From NCBI GenBank assembly GCA_003695505.1, contig RFIY01000278.1, positions 1-11,356 on the forward strand: 11,356 nucleotides of DNA. The letters are read 5' to 3'. The stretch is from J088 sp003695505 [NCBI: Candidatus Dadabacteria bacterium] (GTDB lineage Bacteria; J088). The translations under genes and the position numbers were made by a program. Under the pieces are notes generated by a model. That model made no database searches. It was not told the DNA's origin and worked only from the letters and a program-made list of their open reading frames with translations. Shown piece after piece: positions 1 to 7,683 of this stretch (its first letter is position 1; the number at the start of each line of letters is the position of its first letter).

Positions 1-992
1 CCAAAGACCTCGCGGAAATCCCCATAGAGCGCTGCTTCCCTCGTCGCGCGCAACATCGCGGCCACATTGCTGATGCTGACAGCGATGCGTGACGTAGTCA
101 GCACATAGCCGACGACATTGGCGAGCCCTTTGCCGATCGGGCCAATCGGCCAGGCAACCGCACCGTCATATTCGATCTCGGCCGTCGGCAGCTCGATCGT
201 GCCCAGTTTACGCTTGATGCGGTTGATCCGGTAGCCGTTACGGCGCTCGGCCGCGCGATCCTCCGCCGTGAGCCAGCTCGGTACGATGAACGTCGTGACC
301 GTCTCCTGCCCGGTGACCTTGGCGGTGACCAGTGCGTAGTCGGTATGACAGGCGCTGCAAAAGAACTTTGTCCCGTACAGACGAAAGGCGTCGCCGTCTG
401 GCTCGGCCTCGACACGGTTGGCCGGCACGTCGGAGCCACCCTGGATTTCGGTCAGAAACTGGGATGCCGTTCCGAAATTGCCGTCGACGCCCTCCTTGCA
501 GTGCCGCCAGACCTGCTTGACCGGATCCGTGGCGGTTTCGACGAACGCGTCACACAGTGCGACGAGCCCCTCGGTGCAGGCCAGCGCGCAGGTGACCGAA
601 TGCTCCCCGTTCTGGTGAATGATCAGCAGCTTGGCCAGGCGTTCCCATCGGTTCGTTTTTTCAGAAAACAGACCCAGCCCGAAGATCTCGCGTTCGAGCA
701 TATGAGATTCCTCGGGCCGCACAATGCGATCGATGCGGTGCCCGTGGCCATCATAATGCATCATCCACGGGCGGTTCTCGGGCAGGCTGTTGATGCGGGC
801 CAGATCACGCCAGCGCGTCGAGGCCTGGCGTGACACGTCTTCGACTCGCGGCTCAACGGCGGCCGCATCGGCACCGGCGTAATGGCGCAACAGGGCCGGC
901 AGCGCGTCACTGTCACGGTAATAGTCGAATTTTTCGCGACGTTCGAGAAAGGGATCGAAGGAGTACGGATTGTTGCGATCGGGACCCGACAT
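1..992 (-). CDS. Acyl-CoA dehydrogenase family protein, AidB-like (partial, 3' end off the left edge)
   Basis: Translating the minus strand from the ATG at 992 gives 330 codons with no stop before the window edge. The protein starts MSGPDRNNPYSFDPF and contains TEIQGGSDVP (about residues 181-190), the FAD/acyl-CoA-binding loop typical of acyl-CoA dehydrogenases and very like the AidB version. LYGTKFF follows near 205, then a KLGT segment near 242 and an SRIAVS helix near 291. The long N-terminal extension before this core is also AidB-like. The expected role is FAD-dependent oxidation of an acyl-CoA or, if truly AidB-like, an alkylation-stress function; the substrate cannot be told. The start is set by AGGAG seven bases upstream (1000-1004 on the plus strand). 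A second in-frame ATG at 1019 lacks such a site. Divergent from the DsbD-family gene. The missing C-terminus includes the region where the catalytic base would be checked. Confidence 0.88.
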   Translation of the reverse strand, partial: MSGPDRNNPYSFDPFLERREKFDYYRDSDALPALLRHYAGADAAAVEPRVEDVSRQASTRWRDLARINSLPENRPWMMHYDGHGHRIDRIVRPEESHMLEREIFGLGLFSEKTNRWERLAKLLIIHQNGEHSVTCALACTEGLVALCDAFVETATDPVKQVWRHCKEGVDGNFGTASQFLTEIQGGSDVPANRVEAEPDGDAFRLYGTKFFCSACHTDYALVTAKVTGQETVTTFIVPSWLTAEDRAAERRNGYRINRIKRKLGTIELPTAEIEYDGAVAWPIGPIGKGLANVVGYVLTTSRIAVSISNVAAMLRATREAALYGDFREVF

Positions 993-999
993 CGATTTG

Positions 1000-1004
1000 C
1001 TCCT
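1000..1004 (-). promoter_or_regulatory. Ribosome-binding site of the acyl-CoA dehydrogenase gene
   Basis: AGGAG on the minus strand lies seven bases before the ATG at 992. It favours this start over the in-frame ATG nine codons upstream at 1019. Confidence 0.7.
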
Positions 1005-1149
1005 GCGCTGAACGTGCATGACCTGATTTCGCACGATACCATGGGGAACGAATCAGGGCGACCCGGCGTCGGATATGTCAGAACCCTGTACAGTCCCCGA
1101 CGAATTCATGAACCTGCTCCCGCCTCGACAGGACACGTTACGGCATCTG

Positions 1150-3378
1150 ATGGTTTCTACACGAACATCGTTCCGCCACGCGCTGGGCGCGGCGTTGCTG
1201 CTGCTGTTGCTGAGTCTGCCGGGTCTGGCGGGGGCGAGTACAGTTCCGCCGTCCTGCGCGCGCGGCGCAATCGGCCCCGACCAGCAGCCCCACAGCCAGG
1301 TTTGCCTGATCTCGGATCACGACCGCATTGCACCTGGCCAGCCATTTCGCATCGGCATCCGGATCACACTCGATCCCGGCTGGCACACCTACTGGCGCAA
1401 TCCGGGTGAAGCTGCGCTGCCCAGCCACATTGAATGGAGTGCACCATCGTTCGTCCGCATCAGCGACATTCACTGGCCGCTGCCACATTCGTTCGACGAA
1501 CTGGATGGAGAGCTCCGTACGATCGGCTATGCCGATGAAGTTCTGCTGTTTTCGGAAGCGCAACTGACCGGCCCGGTCGATGGCGACGACGTCGCACTGA
1601 CCGCAAACGTACGGCTGCTTGTCTGCGAGATCCAGTGCGTTCCCTTCGTTGCCGATGTCGGCCTTACGCTGCCGGTCGCGACAGAACCATCGCCCGGTGA
1701 ATACGCCAGCCTGTTCGACCGCTATGCAGCCCAGGTGCCAGCCGTGGACGTCAGCGATCGCGTGGATATAAGCGTCGATGCCGTCCCGCCGTCCGGGCGC
1801 AAACCGTTTGCCGCGCGGCTCTTGCTTCGGGATTGCCCTGACCATGCCTGTCCGGGGCTGGACCCGAGCACACATCCGCATGATGTGTTGTTTCACGATG
1901 CAATCGACGGTCTGGATATCCGACCGACCGCCGTACAGCGCACCAGTGATGGCTGGCTCATCGCACTCCGCGGCGAGAGTCGCCGGAACTTCAGTCCCGA
2001 TCAATTGACAGAGGTCGCGGGAGACCTGCGGCTGACCGATGGTTCGGGCGCGCGTTTTCGGGTGCCGGTCCAGTTCCCGGCCGAAGCAACCCTGGCGTCG
2101 CTGGATCTGGACGTCTCCGCCGAGACGGAGCAGTCCGCCTCAACCGTTGCGGCGTCGGCCCCGGCTTCGCCGCACCCTTCAACGCCCCTCTGGGCGGTAC
2201 TGCTGGCGGCCCTGCTCGGTGGAATCCTGCTCAACATCATGCCGTGCGTGTTCCCGGTACTGGCGATCAAGGTCACTGCGTTTACCGAACTCGCCGGCCA
2301 GCGCCGCCGCGATCTGCTCATACACGGAGCGACCTATACGGCAGGGATCATTTCGACACTGCTGTTGCTCGCCGGCGCGATCATCGCGCTGCGCAATGCC
2401 GGGCATGCGGTCGGCTGGGGATTCCAGTTTCAGGAACCGCATTTCGTGATCGCACTGACGGTCGTGATCGTCGCCTTCGCACTCAATCTGTTCGGACTGT
2501 ATCAGATCGGTATCGTCGGCGGCAACGCACGCACCGAGCACCTTCGCGGACTACGACGCAGCTTTGGCGAAGGCGTGCTCGCGGTCGTCCTGGCGACGCC
2601 GTGTTCCGCTCCGTTTCTGGGCACCGCGGCAGGATTTGCCTTTACGTCGACACCTGCGATGATCATCGCGATCTTTTCGCTGATTGGCCTTGGTCTCGCG
2701 CTACCGTTTGTGTTGCTGACACTGATACCCGGCGCAACGAAATTCCTGCCCAGGCCTGGCCACTGGCTCGACCGTTTCAAGCAATTTCTCGGCTTTCTGC
2801 TGTTGCTGACCGCGATCTGGCTGCTGGACGTGCTTGGCCTGCTTGCGGGCGCGCACGCGGTCAGCCTGACGCTGGTGCTGCTGCTGACGATCACCGCGCT
2901 GGCCTGGATCTGGGGCGCCGTGCAATACCGTGAGGGACGACGCAAGTGGCTACCCGTGACCTTCGCCCTGCTCCCCGTGATCGCTGCAGCGATACCGCTG
3001 ATTCACCTGGACACCACGCAGGCAGAGGCCAGAACGGCGCCCGCAGTGGGGCGCTGGAGTCCCGAAGCCGTCCAGCAGGCGCTCGCAAGCGGACGGCCGG
3101 TATTCGTCGATGTGACCGCAGCCTGGTGCATCACCTGCAAGGTAAATGAACGGGCGGTTTTGAATACTGCGCCGGTTCACCAACTTTTCGCCGCCCATCG
3201 GGTCCAGGTACTCGTCGCCGACTGGACGCATTATGACGCCAGCATCACCGCATTGCTCGAAGCCAATGGCCGGATCGGCGTGCCGATGTACCTGCTCTAT
3301 CTGCCTGGCCGTGACCGACCCGTGATTCTGCCTGAGCTCTTGACACAGAACGCCATCCGTACGGCGCTTTCCAACTGA
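1150..3378 (+). CDS. dsbD: DsbD/ScsB-family protein-disulfide reductase
   Basis: Predicted inner-membrane thiol-disulfide reductase that passes electrons from cytoplasmic thioredoxin to periplasmic partners. From the ATG at 1150 the product is 742 residues. A signal peptide (MVSTRTSFRHALGAALLLLLL, ending near LAGA) comes first. A periplasmic domain with DPGWHTYWRNPG and the pair CEIQC (159 and 163) resembles the ScsB/DsbC-corrector type rather than classical E. coli DsbD-alpha. A multi-span membrane domain (about 350-620) carries the two buried cysteines in MPCVFP (366) and ATPCSAP (485). The C-terminal thioredoxin domain has WCITC (660 and 663) and a GVP cis-proline loop. All three redox pairs are therefore present. 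Extra cysteines near 36, 52, 229 and 234 are also ScsB-like. The open frame continues upstream to ATGs at 1108 and 1075; 1150 is chosen because it places the signal peptide at the N-terminus, although its ribosome-binding site is poor. The next gene encodes a cytochrome c, whose haem attachment needs such reductant. Confidence 0.9.
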   Translation: MVSTRTSFRHALGAALLLLLLSLPGLAGASTVPPSCARGAIGPDQQPHSQVCLISDHDRIAPGQPFRIGIRITLDPGWHTYWRNPGEAALPSHIEWSAPSFVRISDIHWPLPHSFDELDGELRTIGYADEVLLFSEAQLTGPVDGDDVALTANVRLLVCEIQCVPFVADVGLTLPVATEPSPGEYASLFDRYAAQVPAVDVSDRVDISVDAVPPSGRKPFAARLLLRDCPDHACPGLDPSTHPHDVLFHDAIDGLDIRPTAVQRTSDGWLIALRGESRRNFSPDQLTEVAGDLRLTDGSGARFRVPVQFPAEATLASLDLDVSAETEQSASTVAASAPASPHPSTPLWAVLLAALLGGILLNIMPCVFPVLAIKVTAFTELAGQRRRDLLIHGATYTAGIISTLLLLAGAIIALRNAGHAVGWGFQFQEPHFVIALTVVIVAFALNLFGLYQIGIVGGNARTEHLRGLRRSFGEGVLAVVLATPCSAPFLGTAAGFAFTSTPAMIIAIFSLIGLGLALPFVLLTLIPGATKFLPRPGHWLDRFKQFLGFLLLLTAIWLLDVLGLLAGAHAVSLTLVLLLTITALAWIWGAVQYREGRRKWLPVTFALLPVIAAAIPLIHLDTTQAEARTAPAVGRWSPEAVQQALASGRPVFVDVTAAWCITCKVNERAVLNTAPVHQLFAAHRVQVLVADWTHYDASITALLEANGRIGVPMYLLYLPGRDRPVILPELLTQNAIRTALSN

Positions 3379-3390
3379 TCGCGCGACACC

Positions 3391-3428
3391 GCTGGCACTC
3401 AACCGGTCGGTTTGCTGGCAACCGGTCG
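3391..3428 (+). repeat. Short direct and inverted repeats before the cytochrome gene
   Basis: CAACCGGTCG occurs at 3400-3409 and again at 3419-3428, and GCTGGCA occurs at 3391-3397 and 3414-3420. The first copy also forms the inverted repeat AACCG-GT-CGGTT (3401-3412). The cluster lies just upstream of and over the candidate cytochrome promoter, so it could be an operator. Chance similarity in GC-rich DNA is also possible. Confidence 0.4.
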
Positions 3429-3444
3429 ACAACGGCGGTATGAT
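3415..3444 (+). promoter_or_regulatory. Candidate sigma70-type promoter for the di-heme cytochrome
   Basis: CTGGCA (3415-3420, four of six matches to TTGACA) is separated by 18 bases from TATGAT (3439-3444, five of six to TATAAT). Transcription would begin near 3451, just before the GGGAGG ribosome-binding site. The evidence is the -10 box and position only. Confidence 0.35.
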
Positions 3445-3453
3445 GAGGCACCC

Positions 3454-3459
3454 GGGAGG
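3454..3459 (+). promoter_or_regulatory. Ribosome-binding site of the di-heme cytochrome gene
   Basis: GGGAGG lies seven bases before the ATG at 3467 and decides that start over the in-frame ATGs at 3440 and 3443, which lack a site. Confidence 0.75.
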
Positions 3460-3466
3460 TGCCAAC

Positions 3467-4369
3467 ATGTTACGGTGGCTAAAGTGGCTGGCGCTCGCAT
3501 TTGCGCTGTTTATTGCGCTGGTCGCATTGATCTTCTGGTACATCTACGATGTCAGCGACCGCGCCATCGAGCAACGGCCCGCGCCCGCACAGCGCACGAT
3601 CGAGTTTCCGGATGAGGCGACGCACGAATCGCGCCTGGAGCGCGGCGCACACCTGTACCAGACGCGCGGCTGCGTCGACTGCCACGGCGTACACGGCGAG
3701 GGGACGGTCGTGATCGGCGAGTGGCCGATGGGGAAACTCGTCGCGACGAATCTGACGAGCGCCCGTTCCGCCTATACCAGTGATACCGACTGGTCCAGGG
3801 CCGTCCGGCAGGGGATCGCACCCGACGGACGCAAGCTGCTGTTCATGCCGTCTCACGAATACACGCGCACGACGGATGCGGATCTTTCGGCGATCGTCGC
3901 CTATATCGTGTCGCTGCCCGTGACCGACAGCGACCTGCCGCCGATGTCCATCGGCCCGCTGGCACGCGTACTCTGGTGGCTCGGTGCATTCAATCTGATT
4001 CCCGCCGACACGATCGACCACTCCTATGTGGCGGCAAGCTCCATCGCGGCCGGTCCGAGCACGACCTATGGCAATTACCTGCTGGACGGTTGCACGGGAT
4101 GCCACGGCACCGGCCTTTCCGGCGGGCCCATTCCGGGCGCGCCGCCGGACTGGCCCACGGCGACGAATCTGACGATGCACGAGACGGGTCTTGCCGACTG
4201 GACCTTCAACGACTTCGTGCGAGCGATGCGCGAAGGCCGGCGCCCCGACGGATCACCGATCAGCAAAGTCATGCCCTGGCCCAGTCTGGGCAAGATGCAC
4301 GACTGGGAACTGCGGGCGATCTGGTCGGCACTGGCTGCAGCACCACCTCGGCCATCCGGACAACGTTGA
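3467..4369 (+). CDS. Membrane-anchored di-heme cytochrome c
   Basis: The 300-residue product starts MLRWLKWLALAFALFIALVA, an N-terminal transmembrane anchor (about 4-28) that leaves the rest in the periplasm. It has two covalent haem sites, CVDCH at 69-73 and CTGCH at 209-213. Each is followed by a likely axial methionine in LLFMPSHEY (Met127) and SKVMPW (Met269), so two class-I cytochrome domains are arranged in tandem. Both halves share ATNLT after the haem site and a later RRPDG-like or APDGR segment, which points to internal duplication. It resembles the cytochrome c subunits that accept electrons from membrane-bound dehydrogenases, but no dehydrogenase subunit is next to it. The partner and terminal acceptor are unknown. 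The start is set by GGGAGG upstream. It lies 88 bases after the DsbD-family gene. Confidence 0.88.
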   Translation: MLRWLKWLALAFALFIALVALIFWYIYDVSDRAIEQRPAPAQRTIEFPDEATHESRLERGAHLYQTRGCVDCHGVHGEGTVVIGEWPMGKLVATNLTSARSAYTSDTDWSRAVRQGIAPDGRKLLFMPSHEYTRTTDADLSAIVAYIVSLPVTDSDLPPMSIGPLARVLWWLGAFNLIPADTIDHSYVAASSIAAGPSTTYGNYLLDGCTGCHGTGLSGGPIPGAPPDWPTATNLTMHETGLADWTFNDFVRAMREGRRPDGSPISKVMPWPSLGKMHDWELRAIWSALAAAPPRPSGQR

Positions 4370-4434
4370 CAACCGCACAACCCACGAATACCGCGGGACA
4401 AAGCCGACCACGCCACGCGACCGCCGACTCCGGA

Positions 4435-4452
4435 ATTGACTGAGGCGTCAAT
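4435..4452 (+). promoter_or_regulatory. Inverted repeat ATTGAC-N6-GTCAAT, candidate operator/-35 region
   Basis: Perfect 6-bp arms (4435-4440 and 4447-4452) flank a 6-base spacer in the 130-base gap before the metallo-hydrolase. The left arm includes TTGACT, which could be a -35 box, with TACCAT at 4457-4462 as a poor -10 only 15 bases later. A spacing that short, or a box inside a dyad, would suit regulator-dependent transcription. The remaining part of the gap (4370-4434) shows nothing I can call, including no terminator. Confidence 0.45.
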
Positions 4453-4485
4453 GCTGTACCATGTTCCCCAGAGCTTCGTCGGACA

Positions 4486-4493
4486 AGGGAGGG
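4486..4493 (+). promoter_or_regulatory. Strong ribosome-binding site selecting a GTG start
   Basis: AGGGAGGG lies six bases before the GTG at 4500. The in-frame ATG at 4461 has no comparable site, and its 13 extra residues (MFPRASSDKGGIA) do not look like part of the fold. Confidence 0.75.
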
Positions 4494-4499
4494 ATTGCC

Positions 4500-5405
4500 G
4501 TGACCAGCTCAATCCGGCCGGTCCAGGCGTCCGGTGACCGCCAGGTACAATTGCAGCGCACGCAAATTGGGCCACTGGAGCGCCTGGAGCTTCGCGTCCG
4601 CCATGGCAACCATCCGACAGTCGCGATTGCCAACATATACCGACTCGGCCGCACGCTTTTTGACGCGGGCTTTTTCTATGCGGAGCAGGCCCTGCTGCAA
4701 GCACTCGAAAGCGACTGGCCCGAGCGCGTCCTGCTGACCCATCACCACGAAGATCACGTCGCCTCACTTGCGGCACTACGCGACCGCAACCCCGACCTGG
4801 AAATCTGGGCACCGGCGGAACTGGCACCGCTCGTGGAACGCGGCTGGCCCGATCCCGGCCCGGTGCGTGGCCATTTCTGGGGGCCTGCGGCACCCGTCTC
4901 CGCGGTATCCGGATACGCACCGGATGCGGTCTTCCGAGAGGGCGACGTCACGATCACGGCGATACCGACCCCGGGCCACTGCCCGTATCACTGCGGCTTC
5001 ATCATTGATCACCAGCAGGGTCGTTTCGTATTGACCGGCGATCTGTACTACAGGCGCAAGCCACTGAGCATCTGGTATGAGGCGTCGGCACCGGACGCCA
5101 TCGCCTCGCTGCGCCGCGTCGCCGCCCTCGGCGAGGACGTCACCATTCTGCCGTATCATCTCGACCCGATAAACGGCCCCGATGCCTTTCTGCAACAGGC
5201 AGACTGGATCGAGCGGGAAGCCGAAAAAGTGCTGAAGGCGGCAGAACAGCTCGGAAGCCGCGATCCGGCCCGCATCGCGGAACACCTCTATGGCCCGCCC
5301 GATGTTTTTGAGCGAGCCACCGGAGGCGAAATCAACAAGGCAGCGTTTGTGCGTTCCGTTCTGGATCCCGTGCGCGATCTTCCGGCGACCCCGATCCCGG
5401 TCTGA
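4500..5405 (+). CDS. Metallo-beta-lactamase-fold hydrolase
   Basis: The 301-residue protein carries the metallo-beta-lactamase metal motif THHHEDH (80-86), which supplies His81, His83, Asp85 and His86. Further ligands are His160 in TPGHCPYH, Asp181 in LTGDLYY and His220 in LPYHLDP. All seven expected metal ligands are visible, so it is probably an active binuclear (zinc or iron) hydrolase. FDAGFF near 54 is the usual strand before the active site. There is no signal peptide, so it is likely cytoplasmic. A helical C-terminal tail (about 225-300) follows the core, as in glyoxalase II-like and LACTB2-like members, but the substrate cannot be read from sequence. The GTG start is set by AGGGAGGG. 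It ends 35 bases from the convergent MerA-like gene. Confidence 0.87.
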   Translation: MTSSIRPVQASGDRQVQLQRTQIGPLERLELRVRHGNHPTVAIANIYRLGRTLFDAGFFYAEQALLQALESDWPERVLLTHHHEDHVASLAALRDRNPDLEIWAPAELAPLVERGWPDPGPVRGHFWGPAAPVSAVSGYAPDAVFREGDVTITAIPTPGHCPYHCGFIIDHQQGRFVLTGDLYYRRKPLSIWYEASAPDAIASLRRVAALGEDVTILPYHLDPINGPDAFLQQADWIEREAEKVLKAAEQLGSRDPARIAEHLYGPPDVFERATGGEINKAAFVRSVLDPVRDLPATPIPV

Positions 5406-5417
5406 CCTGTTGCGACC

Positions 5418-5435
5418 GCTGCGGTCCGCCGCAGC
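5418..5435. terminator. Perfect hairpin between convergent genes
   Basis: GCTGCGG (5418-5424), loop TCCG, then CCGCAGC (5429-5435) form a perfect 7-bp GC-rich stem with a stable-type tetraloop, filling half of the 35-base gap between two convergent stops. No T-run follows on either strand, so it is not a classic intrinsic terminator. It may act as a bidirectional 3'-end stem. Confidence 0.5.
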
Positions 5436-5440
5436 ATCGA

Positions 5441-6979
5441 TCAGATCACGCGTCGCAGCCGGATCAACTTCTGCAGGATTCCCGCGCTTCGAGGCGTCAG
5501 ACGCGTTCGGTTGTAGGCGTCGCCCAGTTTGCGGATCGCTTCGCTCTGGGTCGGGTACGGATGAATCGTGCTGGCGATCCCGCCCAGTCCGATCCCGTGC
5601 GTCATTGCCAGCACGAGCTCGCCGATCATTTCCCCGGCGTGACGTGCGACGATCGTCGCACCAAAAATCCGTTCGCCGCCCTTCTCGGTCAATGCTTCGG
5701 CAAAGCCTTCCGGCTCGCCATCGAGCAGCGCGCGATCCAGGTCGTCGAAATCGACCCGATACACATCGTACGGCGTGCCGTCCTGATCGAGTTGGGCCCG
5801 CGTCTTGCCGACGTGCGCGACCTCGGGATCGGTGTAGGTCACCCACGGCACAACCAGATCGGTCCAGCGCTTGCGCCCAAAAAAGAGTGCATTCTGGATG
5901 ACGATCCGGGCCGTTGCATCCGCCGTGTGGGTAAACTGCCACGGAATCGCCACGTCGCCGCAGGCAAAAATGCGCTTATTGGTCGTCCGCAGGCGGGCGT
6001 CGACCGTGACCCCGCGGGGGCGTGTCTCGACGCCGGCCGCCTCACAGCCAAGGCCGTCGATATTGGCCTTGCGTCCGGCCGCGACAAGGATCTCGTCTGC
6101 CTCGACCTGCTCCGTTCGATCGCCACGCTTCATCGTCACGACGACAACGCCATCCTCCCGCCGCTCTACGCGTTCAAGTGCGATACCCAGACAGAGGCGA
6201 ACGCCATCGCGCTCAAGCGCTGCCCGCACCCGCGCCGATGCGTCGGGTTCGTCACGCGGCAGCACCCGGTCCGCCATATCACCGATCGTCACGGTTGTAC
6301 CGAAACGGGCGAACGATTGTGCCAGCTCACAGCCGATGGGGCCCCCACCGACAACGAACAGGCGTGCCGGACGCTCCGTCAGGTTGAAGACCGTTTCGTT
6401 GGTCAACGGGCGCGCCTCGACGAGCCCGGGCACCGGCGGCACGGCCGCCCGCGCTCCGGACGCAATGACGGCGCGCCGGAACTGAAGGGTTCTGTCTCCG
6501 GCCGGACCGCGCACGACGACCGATTCTCTGTCGGCGAACGTCGCATCGCCGATGAACACGTCGACGCCGAGTTCGTCGCGAAAGCGTGCCGCGGAATCGA
6601 CCGGTGCAATCTCGGCGCGAATGCGACGCATTCGCGCAAGCGCCGCCGCAAAATCCGGCTCACACGATGCCGAAACACCAAACTCCGCCGCGTCGCGGAC
6701 GTCGGCGATCGCCCGCGCGGCGCGAATCAGCCCTTTGGAGGGAACACAGCCGACATTGAGGCAGTCGCCTCCGAGCAGGTTGCGCTCGATCAGCGCCACG
6801 CGCGCGCCCAGGCCTGCGGCTCCGGCGGCCGTCACCAGCCCGGCCGCGCCGGCGCCAATGACAACGAGGTCGTAACGCCCCTTGCCGTCCGGATTCGTCC
6901 AGTCGGCGGGGTGGACGAGGTCGAGCCGGCGCCGGTCCGCATCGTCCACGGCTGGAGGAAATGGATACGTTTCGGTCAC
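5441..6979 (-). CDS. MerA-like FAD-dependent pyridine nucleotide-disulfide oxidoreductase
   Basis: The 512-residue protein belongs to the class I flavin disulfide reductases (mercuric reductase, lipoamide dehydrogenase). It has the FAD site GAGAAG (42-47), the redox disulfide CLNVGC (Cys73 and Cys78), the NAD(P)H site GGGPIG (211-216), the second FAD motif ACGDV (339-343), and a dimerisation domain with TYTDPEVAHVG (381-391) and HPYPTQSE (473-480). Alignment by eye to the HxHPT motif of lipoamide dehydrogenase puts Tyr475 where the catalytic histidine would be, which recalls mercuric reductase. The C-terminal vicinal cysteine pair and the N-terminal metal-binding domain of true MerA are absent, so I do not call it merA. 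The GTG start overlaps the upstream stop (GTGA), with GAAGGAG seven bases before it. It is the last gene of the arsM operon and directly follows a TVP38 gene, a pairing known from other bacteria. Substrate unknown; possibly a thiol, metal(loid) or quinone acceptor. Confidence 0.9.
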   Translation of the reverse strand: MTETYPFPPAVDDADRRRLDLVHPADWTNPDGKGRYDLVVIGAGAAGLVTAAGAAGLGARVALIERNLLGGDCLNVGCVPSKGLIRAARAIADVRDAAEFGVSASCEPDFAAALARMRRIRAEIAPVDSAARFRDELGVDVFIGDATFADRESVVVRGPAGDRTLQFRRAVIASGARAAVPPVPGLVEARPLTNETVFNLTERPARLFVVGGGPIGCELAQSFARFGTTVTIGDMADRVLPRDEPDASARVRAALERDGVRLCLGIALERVERREDGVVVVTMKRGDRTEQVEADEILVAAGRKANIDGLGCEAAGVETRPRGVTVDARLRTTNKRIFACGDVAIPWQFTHTADATARIVIQNALFFGRKRWTDLVVPWVTYTDPEVAHVGKTRAQLDQDGTPYDVYRVDFDDLDRALLDGEPEGFAEALTEKGGERIFGATIVARHAGEMIGELVLAMTHGIGLGGIASTIHPYPTQSEAIRKLGDAYNRTRLTPRSAGILQKLIRLRRVI

Positions 6980-7683
6980 GATGCAGCTCCTTCGAGTTCA
7001 GCAAGACGGCGTCGCAAACGCGGTGCGAGTGCGGCCAGCAGGATCAGCACGCCAACTACCGCGGCAACCGCACGCCAGGGGATTTCGCCGGCCGAAATTG
7101 CATCGGTGATCACCTGCGTACCGACGACATACAGTATGGTTCCGGGCAGCATCGCAATCCAGCTAACCGCGATGTAGGTCAGAAACGGCGTGTTGGTCAG
7201 CCCAAAGCCGAAATTGAGCAAATTGAATGGGAAGATCGGCAGCAACCGCGTGATCAGCACGACCAGCGCCGCACGCCGGGCGGTCAGACGTTCGAGCCGC
7301 TGGAACGCGGCCTTGTCGCCAAGCCAGTCGACAATGGCATCCCGCGCGACATAGCGGGCAATCAGAAAGGCCAGAGACGCCCCGATCGTCGATGCAACGC
7401 TGACCCAGACGGTACCCCAGAATCCGCCGAACAACGCGCCGGCCGCAACGGTCAGTGGCGTCCCGGGCATGGCAAGCACCGTCGCCAGCACATAGATCGA
7501 CACAAACGCAGCCGGTCCCCAGGGGCCGAGATCGCGAATCCAGGTGCGCGTCTGCCCGAGCCACTCGGCGAGCGGCAGTACCCGCCCCGCCACAAACAGG
7601 CCAAGCACGACGACGGCAAAAAGGAGCAGGCGACGGCCACCCTGCGATGACTTCGGTTCAGCGGCGCCGGTTGAATCTGTCAT
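6976..7683 (-). CDS. TVP38/TMEM64 (VTT/DedA-like) membrane protein
   Basis: The 235-residue protein has a short polar N-terminus and then about five or six hydrophobic segments (around 18-36, 56-72, 76-110, 138-150, 165-190 and 205-222). The conserved VTT-domain features are PGTPLTVAAGALFG (73-86) and RLLPIFPFNLLNFGFG (146-161), the two re-entrant-loop regions with a key arginine and prolines. Relatives in the wider VTT/DedA group move or scramble phospholipids or polyprenyl phosphates, but no substrate is known for this branch. The ATG overlaps the upstream DUF547 stop (ATGA). No clear ribosome-binding site is visible, so translation probably depends on reinitiation. Its C-terminal codons contain the ribosome-binding site of the MerA-like gene. 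Confidence 0.88.
   Translation of the reverse strand: MTDSTGAAEPKSSQGGRRLLLFAVVVLGLFVAGRVLPLAEWLGQTRTWIRDLGPWGPAAFVSIYVLATVLAMPGTPLTVAAGALFGGFWGTVWVSVASTIGASLAFLIARYVARDAIVDWLGDKAAFQRLERLTARRAALVVLITRLLPIFPFNLLNFGFGLTNTPFLTYIAVSWIAMLPGTILYVVGTQVITDAISAGEIPWRAVAAVVGVLILLAALAPRLRRRLAELEGAAS

Noticed and set aside
345-833. Plus-strand frames at the left edge
   Set aside because: The minus strand here reads as a continuous acyl-CoA dehydrogenase with the QGGSDV motif, so the plus-strand frames are shadows.
4776-5942. Minus-strand frame of 388 codons across the end of the metallo-hydrolase and the MerA-like gene
   Set aside because: It spans two convergent real genes and the hairpin gap, and its arginine-rich, low-complexity translation is that of an off-frame shadow.
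5441-6979. Calling the flavoenzyme merA
   Set aside because: It lacks the C-terminal vicinal cysteines and the N-terminal metal-binding domain, and no merR, merT or merP is nearby.
5561-7177. Long open frame (538 codons) on the plus strand, antisense to the MerA-like gene
   Set aside because: It mirrors a clearly real flavoenzyme and the TVP38 start, shows no family motif, and is typical of antisense frames in GC-rich DNA.
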